Of a stretch of DNA of 64,000 bases, positions 17,705-26,122 are shown one piece after another (position 1 is the stretch's first letter; every line of letters begins with the position of its first letter). Made by a program: the position numbers and the translations under genes. The notes under the pieces are model-generated. The model did not search any database. It worked only from the letters and a program-made list of their open reading frames with translations, and was not told the DNA's origin. The stretch spans positions 1 through 64,000 of the forward strand of contig JAZSEH010000022.1 in the NCBI GenBank assembly GCA_045531585.1, given 5' to 3'. The stretch is from SIG587 sp045531585. Its GTDB lineage: Bacteria > Bacillota > Clostridia > Oscillospirales > Acutalibacteraceae.

Positions 17705-18988
17705 ATGGATAAAGCGTTAATAGGTACAAAATGCGTACAGGGCGGCTACCGTCCCGGAAACGGTGAGCCCCGTCAGGTACCCATTATTCAGAGTACCACC
17801 TTTAAATACGAAACAAGTGAGGAAATGGGCAAGCTTTTTGACCTTGAGGCAAGCGGATATTTTTATTCACGCCTGCAAAATCCCACCTGTGATACCGTTG
17901 CCGCAAAGATTTGCGAGCTTGAGGGCGGTACTGCCGCAATGCTTACCTCCTCGGGTATGGCTGCAAGCTTTCTTGCAGTATTTAACATCTGCTCCTGCGG
18001 TGACCATTTTATTTCCAGCTCGGCCATTTACGGCGGAACCTTTAACCTTTTTGCAGTTACCTTAAAGAGAATGGGTATTGAGTGCACCTTTATCTCCCCC
18101 GACTGCACCGATGAGGAGTTCCACGCCGCATTTAAGGAAAATACCAAGCTTGTTTTCGGTGAGACCATTGCAAACCCTGCCTTAAGGGTTTTGGATATTG
18201 AGCGTTTTGCAAATATTGCCCACGCCCACGGTGTGCCCCTTATTATTGATAATACCTTCCCCACCCCTGTTCATTGCAGACCCTTTGAGTGGGGTGCTGA
18301 TATTATTACCCACGCCACCACAAAGTATATGGACGGTCACGGCAGTGCCGTTGGCGGTGCTATAGTTGATTCGGGTATGTTTGACTGGACTAAATATGCC
18401 GATAAATTCCCCGGACTTTGCACCCCTGATGAAAGCTACCACGGTATAACCTATACTGAGCGCTTCGGTATTGAGGGCGCCTATATTACAAAGGCTACCG
18501 CACAGCTTATGCGTGACCTTGGCGTTACCCCTGCACCTATGAGCGCATACCTTTTAAACCTTGGTCTTGAAAGCCTGCACGTTAGAATGAAGCGCCATTC
18601 GGATAACGGCCTTGCCGTTGCAAAGTATCTTGAGGCTAATGATAAAATAGGTTGGGTTAACTTCCCTGCACTTGAAAGCAATGAAGACTATGGTTTAACA
18701 AAGAAATATCTGCCTGAGGGCACCTGCGGTGTTGTAAGCTTTGGCATTAAGGGTGGCAGAGAGGCCGCCTCCAAGTTTATGAAGGCTTTAAAGCTTATTG
18801 CCATTGAAACCCACGTTGCCGATGCCCGCTCCTGCTGTTTACACCCTGCAACCGCAACCCACAGGCAGTTAAGTGATGCCGAGCTTGTTGCGGCAGGTGT
18901 TGGTCCCGACCTTGTTCGCCTTTCCTGCGGACTTGAGGATGCCGCCGACCTTATTGCCGACATTCAGCAGGCTCTTGACACTATCTAA
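17705..18988 (+). CDS. metY: O-acetylhomoserine sulfhydrylase
   Basis: MetY makes homocysteine from O-acetylhomoserine and sulfide using PLP. The 427-residue length and the long insert after the PLP lysine (PGLCTPDESYHGITY) are typical of MetY rather than of the shorter cystathionine gamma-synthases. The PLP lysine is Lys207 in HATTKYMDGHG. Other motifs are YSRLQNPT and LTSSGMAAS. Start ATG 17705 follows GGAGG at 17692-17696. The adjacent acetyl-type MetA supplies its substrate. Confidence 0.93.
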   Translation: MDKALIGTKCVQGGYRPGNGEPRQVPIIQSTTFKYETSEEMGKLFDLEASGYFYSRLQNPTCDTVAAKICELEGGTAAMLTSSGMAASFLAVFNICSCGDHFISSSAIYGGTFNLFAVTLKRMGIECTFISPDCTDEEFHAAFKENTKLVFGETIANPALRVLDIERFANIAHAHGVPLIIDNTFPTPVHCRPFEWGADIITHATTKYMDGHGSAVGGAIVDSGMFDWTKYADKFPGLCTPDESYHGITYTERFGIEGAYITKATAQLMRDLGVTPAPMSAYLLNLGLESLHVRMKRHSDNGLAVAKYLEANDKIGWVNFPALESNEDYGLTKKYLPEGTCGVVSFGIKGGREAASKFMKALKLIAIETHVADARSCCLHPATATHRQLSDAELVAAGVGPDLVRLSCGLEDAADLIADIQQALDTI

Positions 18989-19011
18989 AATAATATTAAC
19001 GAGGTAAAATA

Positions 19012-19929
19012 ATGCCTATTAAAATTCCTAATGACCTTCCTGCAGTACAAACCTTGGCAGATGAAAATATTTTTGTTATAACCGAAACCCGAGCTATAAC
19101 ACAGGATATACGTCCCCTTAAAATTCTGCTCCTGAATCTAATGCCAAAAAAAATAGAGACTGAAACACAAATTTGCAGAATTTTAGGTAACACCCCCTTG
19201 CAGATAGAGCTGACCCTTATCCGCACCAGCACCCACGAGGGAAAAAACACCTCCAAGGAGCATCTTCTTGCATTTTATAAAACCTTTGAGGACGTAAAGA
19301 GTGAAAACTTTGATGGTATGATTATAACCGGAGCCCCCGTTGAGCTGCTTGACTTTGAGCAGGTAGATTACTGGGATGAGCTTTGCGAGATAATGGATTG
19401 GAGCACAACCCACGTGCACAGCACAATGCATATTTGCTGGGGCGCACAGGCAGGCCTTTACCACCATTTCGGCATAAAGAAGTATCCCCTTGACAAAAAG
19501 CTTTTCGGTGTATTTCCACATACCTGTGAGCATCCAAAATCTATGCTGCTTCGCGGTTTTGACGGTGTATTTTATGTTCCCCACTCCCGTTATACCGAAG
19601 TTAAGCGCGAGGATATTGAGGCCTGTGAGGATTTAAAGATACTTGCCTCCTCTCCTGAGGCCGGAGTGCATATTGTTGCCCGTAACGGCGGCAGACAGTT
19701 TTTTGTAATGGGCCACGCTGAATATGACCCGTTAACCCTTGATGCAGAGTATAAGCGTGATGCACAGGCAGGTCTTAATACGGCAATACCCCAAAACTAT
19801 TATCCCGATAACGACCCCGAGAAATTTCCTATTGTGAACTGGCGTGCCCACGGTAGTCTTATATTTATAAATTGGCTTAACTATTTTGTATACCAGTCCA
19901 CCCCATACGACCTTAAGGAAATTAAATAA
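19012..19929 (+). CDS. metA: Homoserine O-acetyltransferase, MetA family
   Basis: MetA acylates homoserine. The 305-residue protein has its nucleophile at Cys142 (HICWGAQAGLYHHF) and the His-Glu pair in VMGHAEYDPLTL. Residue 111 is Glu (GAPVELLDF). In this family Glu at that position marks acetyl-CoA use, while Gly marks succinyl-CoA, so O-acetylhomoserine is the expected product. That fits the neighbouring sulfhydrylase. Many databases name such proteins succinyltransferase by default. Confidence 0.93.
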   Translation: MPIKIPNDLPAVQTLADENIFVITETRAITQDIRPLKILLLNLMPKKIETETQICRILGNTPLQIELTLIRTSTHEGKNTSKEHLLAFYKTFEDVKSENFDGMIITGAPVELLDFEQVDYWDELCEIMDWSTTHVHSTMHICWGAQAGLYHHFGIKKYPLDKKLFGVFPHTCEHPKSMLLRGFDGVFYVPHSRYTEVKREDIEACEDLKILASSPEAGVHIVARNGGRQFFVMGHAEYDPLTLDAEYKRDAQAGLNTAIPQNYYPDNDPEKFPIVNWRAHGSLIFINWLNYFVYQSTPYDLKEIK

Positions 19930-19948
19930 AAATTTTTAAAAAAAGGTC

Positions 19949-19977
19949 TTGACAAATAAAAAACACTGTGTTACAAT
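19949..19977 (+). promoter_or_regulatory. Promoter of the Ile-type T-box unit
   Basis: TTGACA (19949-19954), a 17-base spacer and TACAAT (19972-19977). It begins soon after the metA stop and drives the leader that follows. Confidence 0.8.
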
Positions 19978-19983
19978 ACGAAA

Positions 19984-20262
19984 AAATAAAAAAGGCTACG
20001 ACGAAGACGGTTTAGTTTTTCGGTTTACAGAGAGTCGGCGGTTGGTGCAAGCCGATAGCAGAAAGCTTTAATACCCATCCCTTCTGAGTCGGAGGTCCAA
20101 AAGGCGTAACGCTTAGTAGATATCTCCCGTGATTGCTGCGTAAAGGCATAGGAATTGTCAGATTCCGAGAGTGGCAGTGCAAACTGCAATTTGAGTGGTA
20201 CCGCGGATGTGAATTATCACACTCGTCTCAAAGAAACTTGAGACGGGTGTGTTTTATTTTTA
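19984..20262 (+). ncRNA. T-box leader 1, specifier AUC (Ile)
   Basis: Stem I can be folded: GGCT pairs with AGTC at the base, a K-turn region follows, then helix GAAG with CTTC (20081-20084), and the distal TCGGC/GCCGA arm carries AGAGAG and TTGGTGCAA. One base before CTTC the specifier position reads ATC (20077-20079), isoleucine. The usual purine after the codon is C here. The T-box TGGTACCGCG is at 20196-20205; its variable base U would pair with discriminator A73, right for tRNA-Ile. The terminator stem 20218-20231 with 20238-20251 and a T run ends it. Uncharged tRNA would give read-through into 20299. This fills the 369-base gene-free gap. Confidence 0.9.
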
Positions 20263-20298
20263 TCGTCTTAAAAATCAACCCTGAAAGGTGTGAAAAAA

Positions 20299-22566
20299 AT
20301 GTCAACAGCAGAAAACAAAAAATTATTAGAGGTGGCCGCACGTATTCGCGAAATGCGCGAAATTTGTTCCCTTACCGTAGAGGAAATGGCGGAGAAAACC
20401 GAGGTAAGTGTTCAGGAATATCTGGATTACGAAGCAGGAAAACAGGATTTCCCCTTTACCTTCATACACAAGTGCGCCCTTGCCTTTAATTTAGGCATTT
20501 CCGATTTGCTGGAAGGACAAAGTGCGAATCTTTCCTCCTACACCGTTACCCGTAAGGGCCAAGGTCAGGAGACCGCTAAGGAAGAGGGCATAAGCATTCA
20601 AAACCTTGCTCCCCTTTTCAGAAAGAAAATTGCTGAGCCCTACTGGGTACGTTACGATTATGACGAAAGCCTGCAGAATAAACCCATTCATTTGACCAAG
20701 CATTCAGGTCAGGAATTTGACTTTGTTATGAGCGGACGTCTTAAAGTACAGATAGGCGATAACGTTGAAATTTTGGGCGAGGGCGATAGTATCTACTATA
20801 ACTCCTCCACTCCTCACGGTATGATAGCCGTTGACGGTAAGGAATGCCTTTTCGTTGCTGTTGTTCTTCCGGGTGAGGATGAAAGCGAGCCTGCCGCCAG
20901 AGACACTATTATGGCGATGCACAGCTCCACCAAAAAGCTTGTAAGCGATGAATTCATCACCACGGTGGAAAATGAAAAGGGCTACCTTGAAAAGATAGAC
21001 TTTAAAAATGAGGACCGCTTTAACTTTGCCTTTGATGTGGTTGATGCCATTGCAAAGAAGGATCCTGAGAAGCTGGCTATGCTTCATCTTGATAAAAACA
21101 AGGTGGAACGCCGCTTTACCTTTAATGATATGAAGCGCGCCTCTAACCAGTGCGCAAACTACTTTAAATCCCTTGGTATTAAAAAGGGTGACAAGGTAAT
21201 GCTTGTTTTAAAGCGCCATTATCAATTCTGGTATGCAATTCTTGCTCTCCATAAACTTGGTGCAATAGCAATTCCCGCAACCAATCAGCTTGTTGCCCAC
21301 GATTTTGAGTACCGTTTCAACTCTGCCGACGTAAGTGCAATAGTTTGTACTGCCGACGGTGATGTTTCAAATCAGGTTGATATGGCACAGGAAGCAAGCA
21401 CCTCTCTTAAAACAAAAATCCTTGTGGGTGGCGAAAAAGAGGGCTGGCACAATTTTGATGAGGAATATAAGCTTTATTCCGCTCACTATTACAGAGACGA
21501 AAACACCGCCTGCGGTGATGACCTTATGCTTATGTTCTTTACCTCAGGCACCACAGGCTATCCCAAAATTGCAGCCCACAGCTACAAATATGCTTTAGGT
21601 CACTACATTACCGCCAAATACTGGCATGGTGTAAGTGAGAACGGACTGCACTTTACCATCTCCGAAACAGGCTGGGGTAAGGCACTTTGGGGCAAGCTTT
21701 ACGGACAGTGGCTTTGCGAGGGTGCGGTATTCACCTACGACTTTGACCGCTTTGCCGCAAGCGATATACTGCCTATGTTTGCAAAATACAATATAACCAC
21801 CTTCTGCGCGCCTCCCACAATGCTTCGTATGATGATAAAGGAGGACATTTCAAGGTACGACCTTTCCTCCATAAAGCATATGACCACTGCAGGTGAGGCA
21901 CTTAACCCTGAGGTTTACCGTCAGTTTGAAAAGGCAACGGGCCTTCAGATAATGGAAGGCTTTGGACAAACCGAGCTTACCCTTGTTATTGCCAACCTTA
22001 TGGGCGGCTCACACAAGCTGGGCTCTATGGGTAAGCCCACTCCCCTTTATGATGTTGACATTCTTGACCCCGACGGCAATCCCGTTGAGGATGGTGAAAC
22101 AGGCGAAATTGTTGTTAAGACCAGCGACAAGGTGCCCTGTGGACTCTTTAGCGGTTACTACAAAAATCAGGAAAAGACCGACGAGGTATGGCACGACGGA
22201 TATTATCACACAGGTGATACCGCTTGGCGTGATGAGGACGGCTTTATCTGGTACGTTGGCCGTGTGGACGACGTTATCAAATCCTCAGGCTACCGCATAG
22301 GACCCTTTGAGATTGAAAGCGTTATCATGGAACTGCCTTACGTTCTTGAGTGCGGTGTTTCCGCGGCTCCCGATGAGGTGCGCGGTCAGGTTGTTAAGGC
22401 CAGCATTGTGCTTGTTAAGGGCACCGAGGGCTCCGACGAGCTTAAAAAGGAGATACAGGATTACGTTAAAAACCACACTGCTCCCTACAAATATCCCCGT
22501 ATTGTTGAGTTCAGAGACTCCCTGCCCAAGACCATAAGCGGTAAGATACAACGTAATAAGCTTTAA
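20299..22566 (+). CDS. XRE HTH-cupin-acyl-CoA synthetase fusion 1
   Basis: The 755-residue protein has three parts. Residues 1-75 are an XRE-type helix-turn-helix (IREMREICSLTVEEMAEKT, then a YEAGKQDFP turn). Residues about 125-195 are a cupin (HSGQEFDFVMSG, EGDSIYYNSSTPHGM). Residues about 240-755 are an AMP-forming acyl-CoA synthetase with FFTSGTTGYPK near 414, TTAGEALNPEVYRQFE, GFGQTE, YHTGDTAW and the catalytic lysine in TISGKIQRNKL at the end. I chose ATG 20299 because AAAGGTG at 20284-20290 is spaced correctly; GTG 20290 overlaps that site. Control by an Ile T-box suggests 2-methylbutyrate as the acid activated. Substrate and any DNA binding are inference. Confidence 0.85.
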   Translation: MSTAENKKLLEVAARIREMREICSLTVEEMAEKTEVSVQEYLDYEAGKQDFPFTFIHKCALAFNLGISDLLEGQSANLSSYTVTRKGQGQETAKEEGISIQNLAPLFRKKIAEPYWVRYDYDESLQNKPIHLTKHSGQEFDFVMSGRLKVQIGDNVEILGEGDSIYYNSSTPHGMIAVDGKECLFVAVVLPGEDESEPAARDTIMAMHSSTKKLVSDEFITTVENEKGYLEKIDFKNEDRFNFAFDVVDAIAKKDPEKLAMLHLDKNKVERRFTFNDMKRASNQCANYFKSLGIKKGDKVMLVLKRHYQFWYAILALHKLGAIAIPATNQLVAHDFEYRFNSADVSAIVCTADGDVSNQVDMAQEASTSLKTKILVGGEKEGWHNFDEEYKLYSAHYYRDENTACGDDLMLMFFTSGTTGYPKIAAHSYKYALGHYITAKYWHGVSENGLHFTISETGWGKALWGKLYGQWLCEGAVFTYDFDRFAASDILPMFAKYNITTFCAPPTMLRMMIKEDISRYDLSSIKHMTTAGEALNPEVYRQFEKATGLQIMEGFGQTELTLVIANLMGGSHKLGSMGKPTPLYDVDILDPDGNPVEDGETGEIVVKTSDKVPCGLFSGYYKNQEKTDEVWHDGYYHTGDTAWRDEDGFIWYVGRVDDVIKSSGYRIGPFEIESVIMELPYVLECGVSAAPDEVRGQVVKASIVLVKGTEGSDELKKEIQDYVKNHTAPYKYPRIVEFRDSLPKTISGKIQRNKL

Positions 22567-22581
22567 TTTAATAAAAAACTA

Positions 22582-22611
22582 TTGACAGATAGCCCTAACT
22601 TATGATAAAAT
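22582..22611 (+). promoter_or_regulatory. Promoter of the Val-type T-box unit
   Basis: TTGACA (22582-22587), an 18-base spacer and TAAAAT (22606-22611), right after the first fusion gene. The second unit can thus be transcribed independently. Confidence 0.7.
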
Positions 22612-22617
22612 ATTATC

Positions 22618-22910
22618 CAAATTGATAAAGGCTTTGACGAAGAGGGCATAATTTATCCCCTTGCCTTACAGAGAAATGGCGGTAGGTGCAAGCCATTGGC
22701 AGGAAATTATGTTTGTAGCTTCCGAGTCGGGAGAAAGAAAAAAGCACTTCGCTTTTAGTAGAATCTTCCCGTGATTGCTGCGTAAAGGCATAGGAATTGT
22801 CAGATTCCGAGAGTGGCAGTTTTTACTGCAATTTGAGTGGTACCGCGGGCAAACTGAAATTTTCAGCGCTCGTCTCAAAGTCATAACTTTGGGACGGGTG
22901 TTTTTTTCGT
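22618..22910 (+). ncRNA. T-box leader 2, specifier GUA (Val)
   Basis: It has the same fold as leader 1: GGCT/AGTC base, GAAG/CTTC helix (CTTC at 22719-22722), distal ATGGC/GCCAT arm with AGAGA and GGTGCAA. The bases before CTTC read GTA-G, so the specifier is GTA at 22715-22717, valine, with the expected purine after it. The T-box TGGTACCGCG is at 22838-22847. The terminator stem is 22868-22880 with 22885-22899, then seven T. About 49 bases before the antiterminator are identical to leader 1. GUA is less common than GUC as a Val specifier, so this reading deserves a covariance check. The leader fills the 366-base gap. Confidence 0.88.
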
Positions 22911-22932
22911 CCCGAGAAACGGAGAGAAATTT

Positions 22933-25224
22933 ATGAAACAAATGACAGGTCTGGATTTTAAAATTCAGGAAATGGCCGCCCGTATAAGGGAACTTAGGGA
23001 ACTCGAAGGTCTCACCACCGCCCAGATGGCCCAAAAGACCGACGTAAGCGAGGCTGAATATATAGAGTGCGAGGCAGGTAAAAGTGACCTTAACTTCGCA
23101 TTCATATATCGTTGTGCCATGGCACTGAGTGTAAACGTTACCGATATTATTGAAGGTCACTCCCCTACCCTTAAATCCTATACCGTTACCCGTTTCGGAG
23201 CAGGACAAAAGGTTTCACAGGCTCACGGTATGACCTATTATAACCTTGCCTACGCCTTCCAAAATCGTATTGCGGAGCCTCTTTACGTTCGCAGTGTTTA
23301 TGACGAGGCGGCTGAAAGCGCCAAGGATATTGAGCTTACCACCCACGCAGGTCAGGAATGTGACCTTATTATTGAGGGTAACCTTATGGTTCAGATTGGC
23401 GAGCACAGGGAGATTTTAGGCCCAGGGGATAGCATTTATTTTGACTCCGACACACCCCACGGTATGATTGCCGTCGGTGGTAAGGATTGCGTTTTCTACG
23501 CCATAGTTCTTAACCCCACAGGTGAGCCTATTCCCGAGCTTGCCACACAAAAAACAATCCGCGAAAATCACAACGCCAAGAAGGATACCAAGGATCGTAT
23601 CTATAAAAAGTATATTGACGTTACCGAGAACGAAAACGGAACGCCTACCTCTATAACCTTTAAGAATACCGAAAAATTCAACTTTGCCTTTGATTTGGTT
23701 GATGCTTTAAGCGAGCGTGAGCCTGAAAAGCTGGCAATGCTCCATATTTCAAGGGACGGCACCGAGCGCCGCTTTACCTTTAAGGATATGAAAAAGGCCA
23801 GCGCCCAGTGCGCCAACTACTTTAAATCCCTTGGCATCAAAAAAGGCGACAGAGTTATGCTCATTTTAAAGCGCCACTATCAGTTCTGGTTTGCAATGCT
23901 TGGTCTTAACAAGCTTGGTGCAATAGCAATTCCTGCACCTAATCAACTTCTGGACCACGACCTTGAATACCGCTTTAATGCGGCAGGAGTAGGTACCGTT
24001 ATATGCACTGCTGACGGCGATGTTGCCAATCAGGTTGATATTGCCGCCGCTAAGTGTGATACCGTTAAGAACAAGCTTATTGTTAACGGCTCTAAAGAGG
24101 GCTGGCGCAGCTTTGATGAGGAATACACACTGTTCAGTTCCCACTTTGAGCGCACCGAGGATTCCCCCTGCGGTGACGACCTGATGCTGATGTTTTTTAC
24201 CTCAGGCACCACAGGCTATCCTAAAATTGCTATGCATAATCACAAATACCCCTTGGGTCACTTCCACACCGCCAAATATTGGCACGACGTTGACCCTGAC
24301 GGCCTGCACTTTACCATTTCAGATACAGGCTGGGCAAAGGCTATGTGGGGCAAGCTTTACGGACAGTGGCTCTGCGAGGCGGCAACCTTTGTTTATGACT
24401 TTGACCGCTTTGACGCAGCAGACATTCTGCCTATGTTTGCCAAGCACAAGATAACCACCTTCTGTGCACCGCCCACAATGCTTCGTATGATGATAAAGCA
24501 GGATATTTCCAAATACGATTTCTCCTCCGTTAAGCATATGACCACTGCAGGTGAGGCTTTAAACCCTGAGGTTTACCGTCAGTTTGAAAAGGCAACGGGA
24601 CTACAGATTATTGAGGGCTTTGGTCAGACCGAAAGCACAATGATTATAGGTAATATGGTTGGCGCATCCCATAAGATTGGCTCAATGGGCAAGCCTGCAC
24701 CTATTTATGATGTTAAGATTGTTGACCCTGACGGAAACGAGGTTGCGGCAGGTGAAACAGGCGAAATCGTTGTTGATGTTAAAAACGGTACCCCCTGCGG
24801 TCTCTTTACAGGCTACTACCGCGACGAGGCTAAAACCAAAGAGGTTTGGCATGACGGCTTCTATCATACAGGTGACACCGCCTGGAAGGATGAGGACGGC
24901 TTCTTCTGGTACGTTGGCCGTGTGGATGACGTTATTAAATCCTCAGGCTACCGCATTGGACCCTTTGAGATTGAAAGCGTTATTATGGAATTACCTTATG
25001 TTCTTGAGTGCGGTGTTTCTGCGGCTCCCGATGAGGTACGCGGTCAGGTTGTTAAGGCAAGCATTGTGCTTGTTGATGGCACCAAGGAGTCTGAAGAACT
25101 AAAGAAGGAAATTCAGGATTACGTTAAAAAGCGCACTGCGCCTTATAAATATCCCCGTATCGTTGTGTTTAAGGATTCCCTGCCCAAGACGGTAAGCGGA
25201 AAGATTCAAAGGAACAAGCTTTAA
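22933..25224 (+). CDS. XRE HTH-cupin-acyl-CoA synthetase fusion 2
   Basis: The 763-residue paralogue of the upstream fusion has the same order: XRE helix-turn-helix (about 10-75, LEGLTTAQMAQKTDVSEAEY), cupin (about 135-205, HAGQECDLIIEG, PGDSIYFDSDTPHGM), then AMP-forming acyl-CoA synthetase with FFTSGTTGYPK near 422, TTAGEALNPEVY, GFGQTES and the terminal lysine in TVSGKIQRNKL. The C-terminal 100 residues are nearly identical to copy 1, while the HTH and cupin parts differ more. It leads the operon with the ferredoxin oxidoreductase and aminotransferase, under a Val T-box, so isobutyrate is the suggested acid. That is inference. Confidence 0.85.
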   Translation: MKQMTGLDFKIQEMAARIRELRELEGLTTAQMAQKTDVSEAEYIECEAGKSDLNFAFIYRCAMALSVNVTDIIEGHSPTLKSYTVTRFGAGQKVSQAHGMTYYNLAYAFQNRIAEPLYVRSVYDEAAESAKDIELTTHAGQECDLIIEGNLMVQIGEHREILGPGDSIYFDSDTPHGMIAVGGKDCVFYAIVLNPTGEPIPELATQKTIRENHNAKKDTKDRIYKKYIDVTENENGTPTSITFKNTEKFNFAFDLVDALSEREPEKLAMLHISRDGTERRFTFKDMKKASAQCANYFKSLGIKKGDRVMLILKRHYQFWFAMLGLNKLGAIAIPAPNQLLDHDLEYRFNAAGVGTVICTADGDVANQVDIAAAKCDTVKNKLIVNGSKEGWRSFDEEYTLFSSHFERTEDSPCGDDLMLMFFTSGTTGYPKIAMHNHKYPLGHFHTAKYWHDVDPDGLHFTISDTGWAKAMWGKLYGQWLCEAATFVYDFDRFDAADILPMFAKHKITTFCAPPTMLRMMIKQDISKYDFSSVKHMTTAGEALNPEVYRQFEKATGLQIIEGFGQTESTMIIGNMVGASHKIGSMGKPAPIYDVKIVDPDGNEVAAGETGEIVVDVKNGTPCGLFTGYYRDEAKTKEVWHDGFYHTGDTAWKDEDGFFWYVGRVDDVIKSSGYRIGPFEIESVIMELPYVLECGVSAAPDEVRGQVVKASIVLVDGTKESEELKKEIQDYVKKRTAPYKYPRIVVFKDSLPKTVSGKIQRNKL

Positions 25225-25226
25225 TT

Positions 25227-25889
25227 ATGAATTTTAAAAGAATTACCCTTTTTTGCGGACATTACGGTAGTGGTAAAACAAACGTTGCTGTTAATGTTGC
25301 ATTTCATCTTAAAAAGATGTATAATAATGTAGCAGTTGCGGATTTGGATATAGTTAACCCATATTTCCGTGCAAAGGACTCTAAAAGGGACTTTGAGGAT
25401 AAGGGAATCCGCCTTATCTGTTCGGAGTATGCCAACACCAACGTTGATATTCCTGCCCTGCCTGCGGATATGTATTCCCTGACTACCCAAAGGGATATGT
25501 ACGCCGTGCTGGACATTGGCGGTGATGACCGTGGGGCCTACGCCCTTGGCCGGATTGCCGATGAAATAAAGCAGGAAAACAACTTTGAGATGCTTATGGT
25601 TATAAACTGCTACCGCCCCCTTACTCCCGATGCAAAAAGCACCCTTGAGGTAATGCGGGAGATAGAGGCCGCCTGTAAAATACCTTTTACGGGACTTGTA
25701 AACAATTCAAATCTTGGGGAGCTTACCACCGCACAGGACCTGCTTTACAGTATGGACTATGCAAGGGAGGTTTCCGCACTTTCGGGGTTGCCCATTAGGA
25801 TGACCACCGTAAACCAACCACTGTATTGTGAGCTTGAAGGCAGGGTGGAAAATTTATTTCCCCTTACCCTGCAATCCAAGCTGATATAA
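25227..25889 (+). CDS. P-loop ATPase, MinD/ParA-like, in oxidoreductase operon
   Basis: The 220-residue protein has a Walker A motif FCGHYGSGKTNVAVNVA at residues 9-25, a DLDIVNPYFR segment near 40 as in MinD/Mrp-type switch I, and a VLDIGGDDRGAYA Walker B-like segment near 92. The signature lysine of true deviant Walker A motifs (GKGG) is replaced by His. It sits two bases after the ligase gene and just before the ferredoxin subunit. It could help assemble the iron-sulfur subunit or act as a regulator; function is not established. Confidence 0.75.
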   Translation: MNFKRITLFCGHYGSGKTNVAVNVAFHLKKMYNNVAVADLDIVNPYFRAKDSKRDFEDKGIRLICSEYANTNVDIPALPADMYSLTTQRDMYAVLDIGGDDRGAYALGRIADEIKQENNFEMLMVINCYRPLTPDAKSTLEVMREIEAACKIPFTGLVNNSNLGELTTAQDLLYSMDYAREVSALSGLPIRMTTVNQPLYCELEGRVENLFPLTLQSKLI

Positions 25890-25906
25890 TTTAAGGAGCG
25901 ATGAAT

Positions 25907-26113
25907 ATGGCAAAGCTTACGTTTAAAACAGACCTTTGTAAAGGCTGTGGGCTGTGCGTTGATGCCTGCCCGAAGAATCTGCTGCGTCTGGCACCCGACA
26001 AAATAAATAAAAAGGGTCACCACCCGGTAGAGATAACCGATCAGGATGCTTGTATCGGTTGTGCTTTCTGCGCAACTATGTGTCCTGACTGTATAATTAA
26101 GGTAGAAAGGTAG
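25907..26113 (+). CDS. 2-oxoacid:ferredoxin oxidoreductase, ferredoxin-like delta subunit
   Basis: This 68-residue protein has two 4Fe-4S motifs: CKGCGLCVDACP near 10 and CIGCAFCATMCP near 47. It moves electrons between the TPP centre and external ferredoxin. I chose ATG 25907: AAGGAG (25893-25898) is 8 bases before it, while ATG 25901 would be only 2 bases away. The three other subunits follow directly. Confidence 0.92.
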   Translation: MAKLTFKTDLCKGCGLCVDACPKNLLRLAPDKINKKGHHPVEITDQDACIGCAFCATMCPDCIIKVER

Positions 26114-26122
26114 GAGGTATAA

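Noticed and set aside
20290..20301. GTG 20290 as start of the first fusion gene
   Set aside because: The GTG overlaps the AAAGGTG ribosome site; ATG 20299 has correct spacing.
20133..20489. 118-codon open frame spanning the first T-box and the start of the fusion gene
   Set aside because: It runs through the T-box and terminator and overlaps the real gene in another frame.
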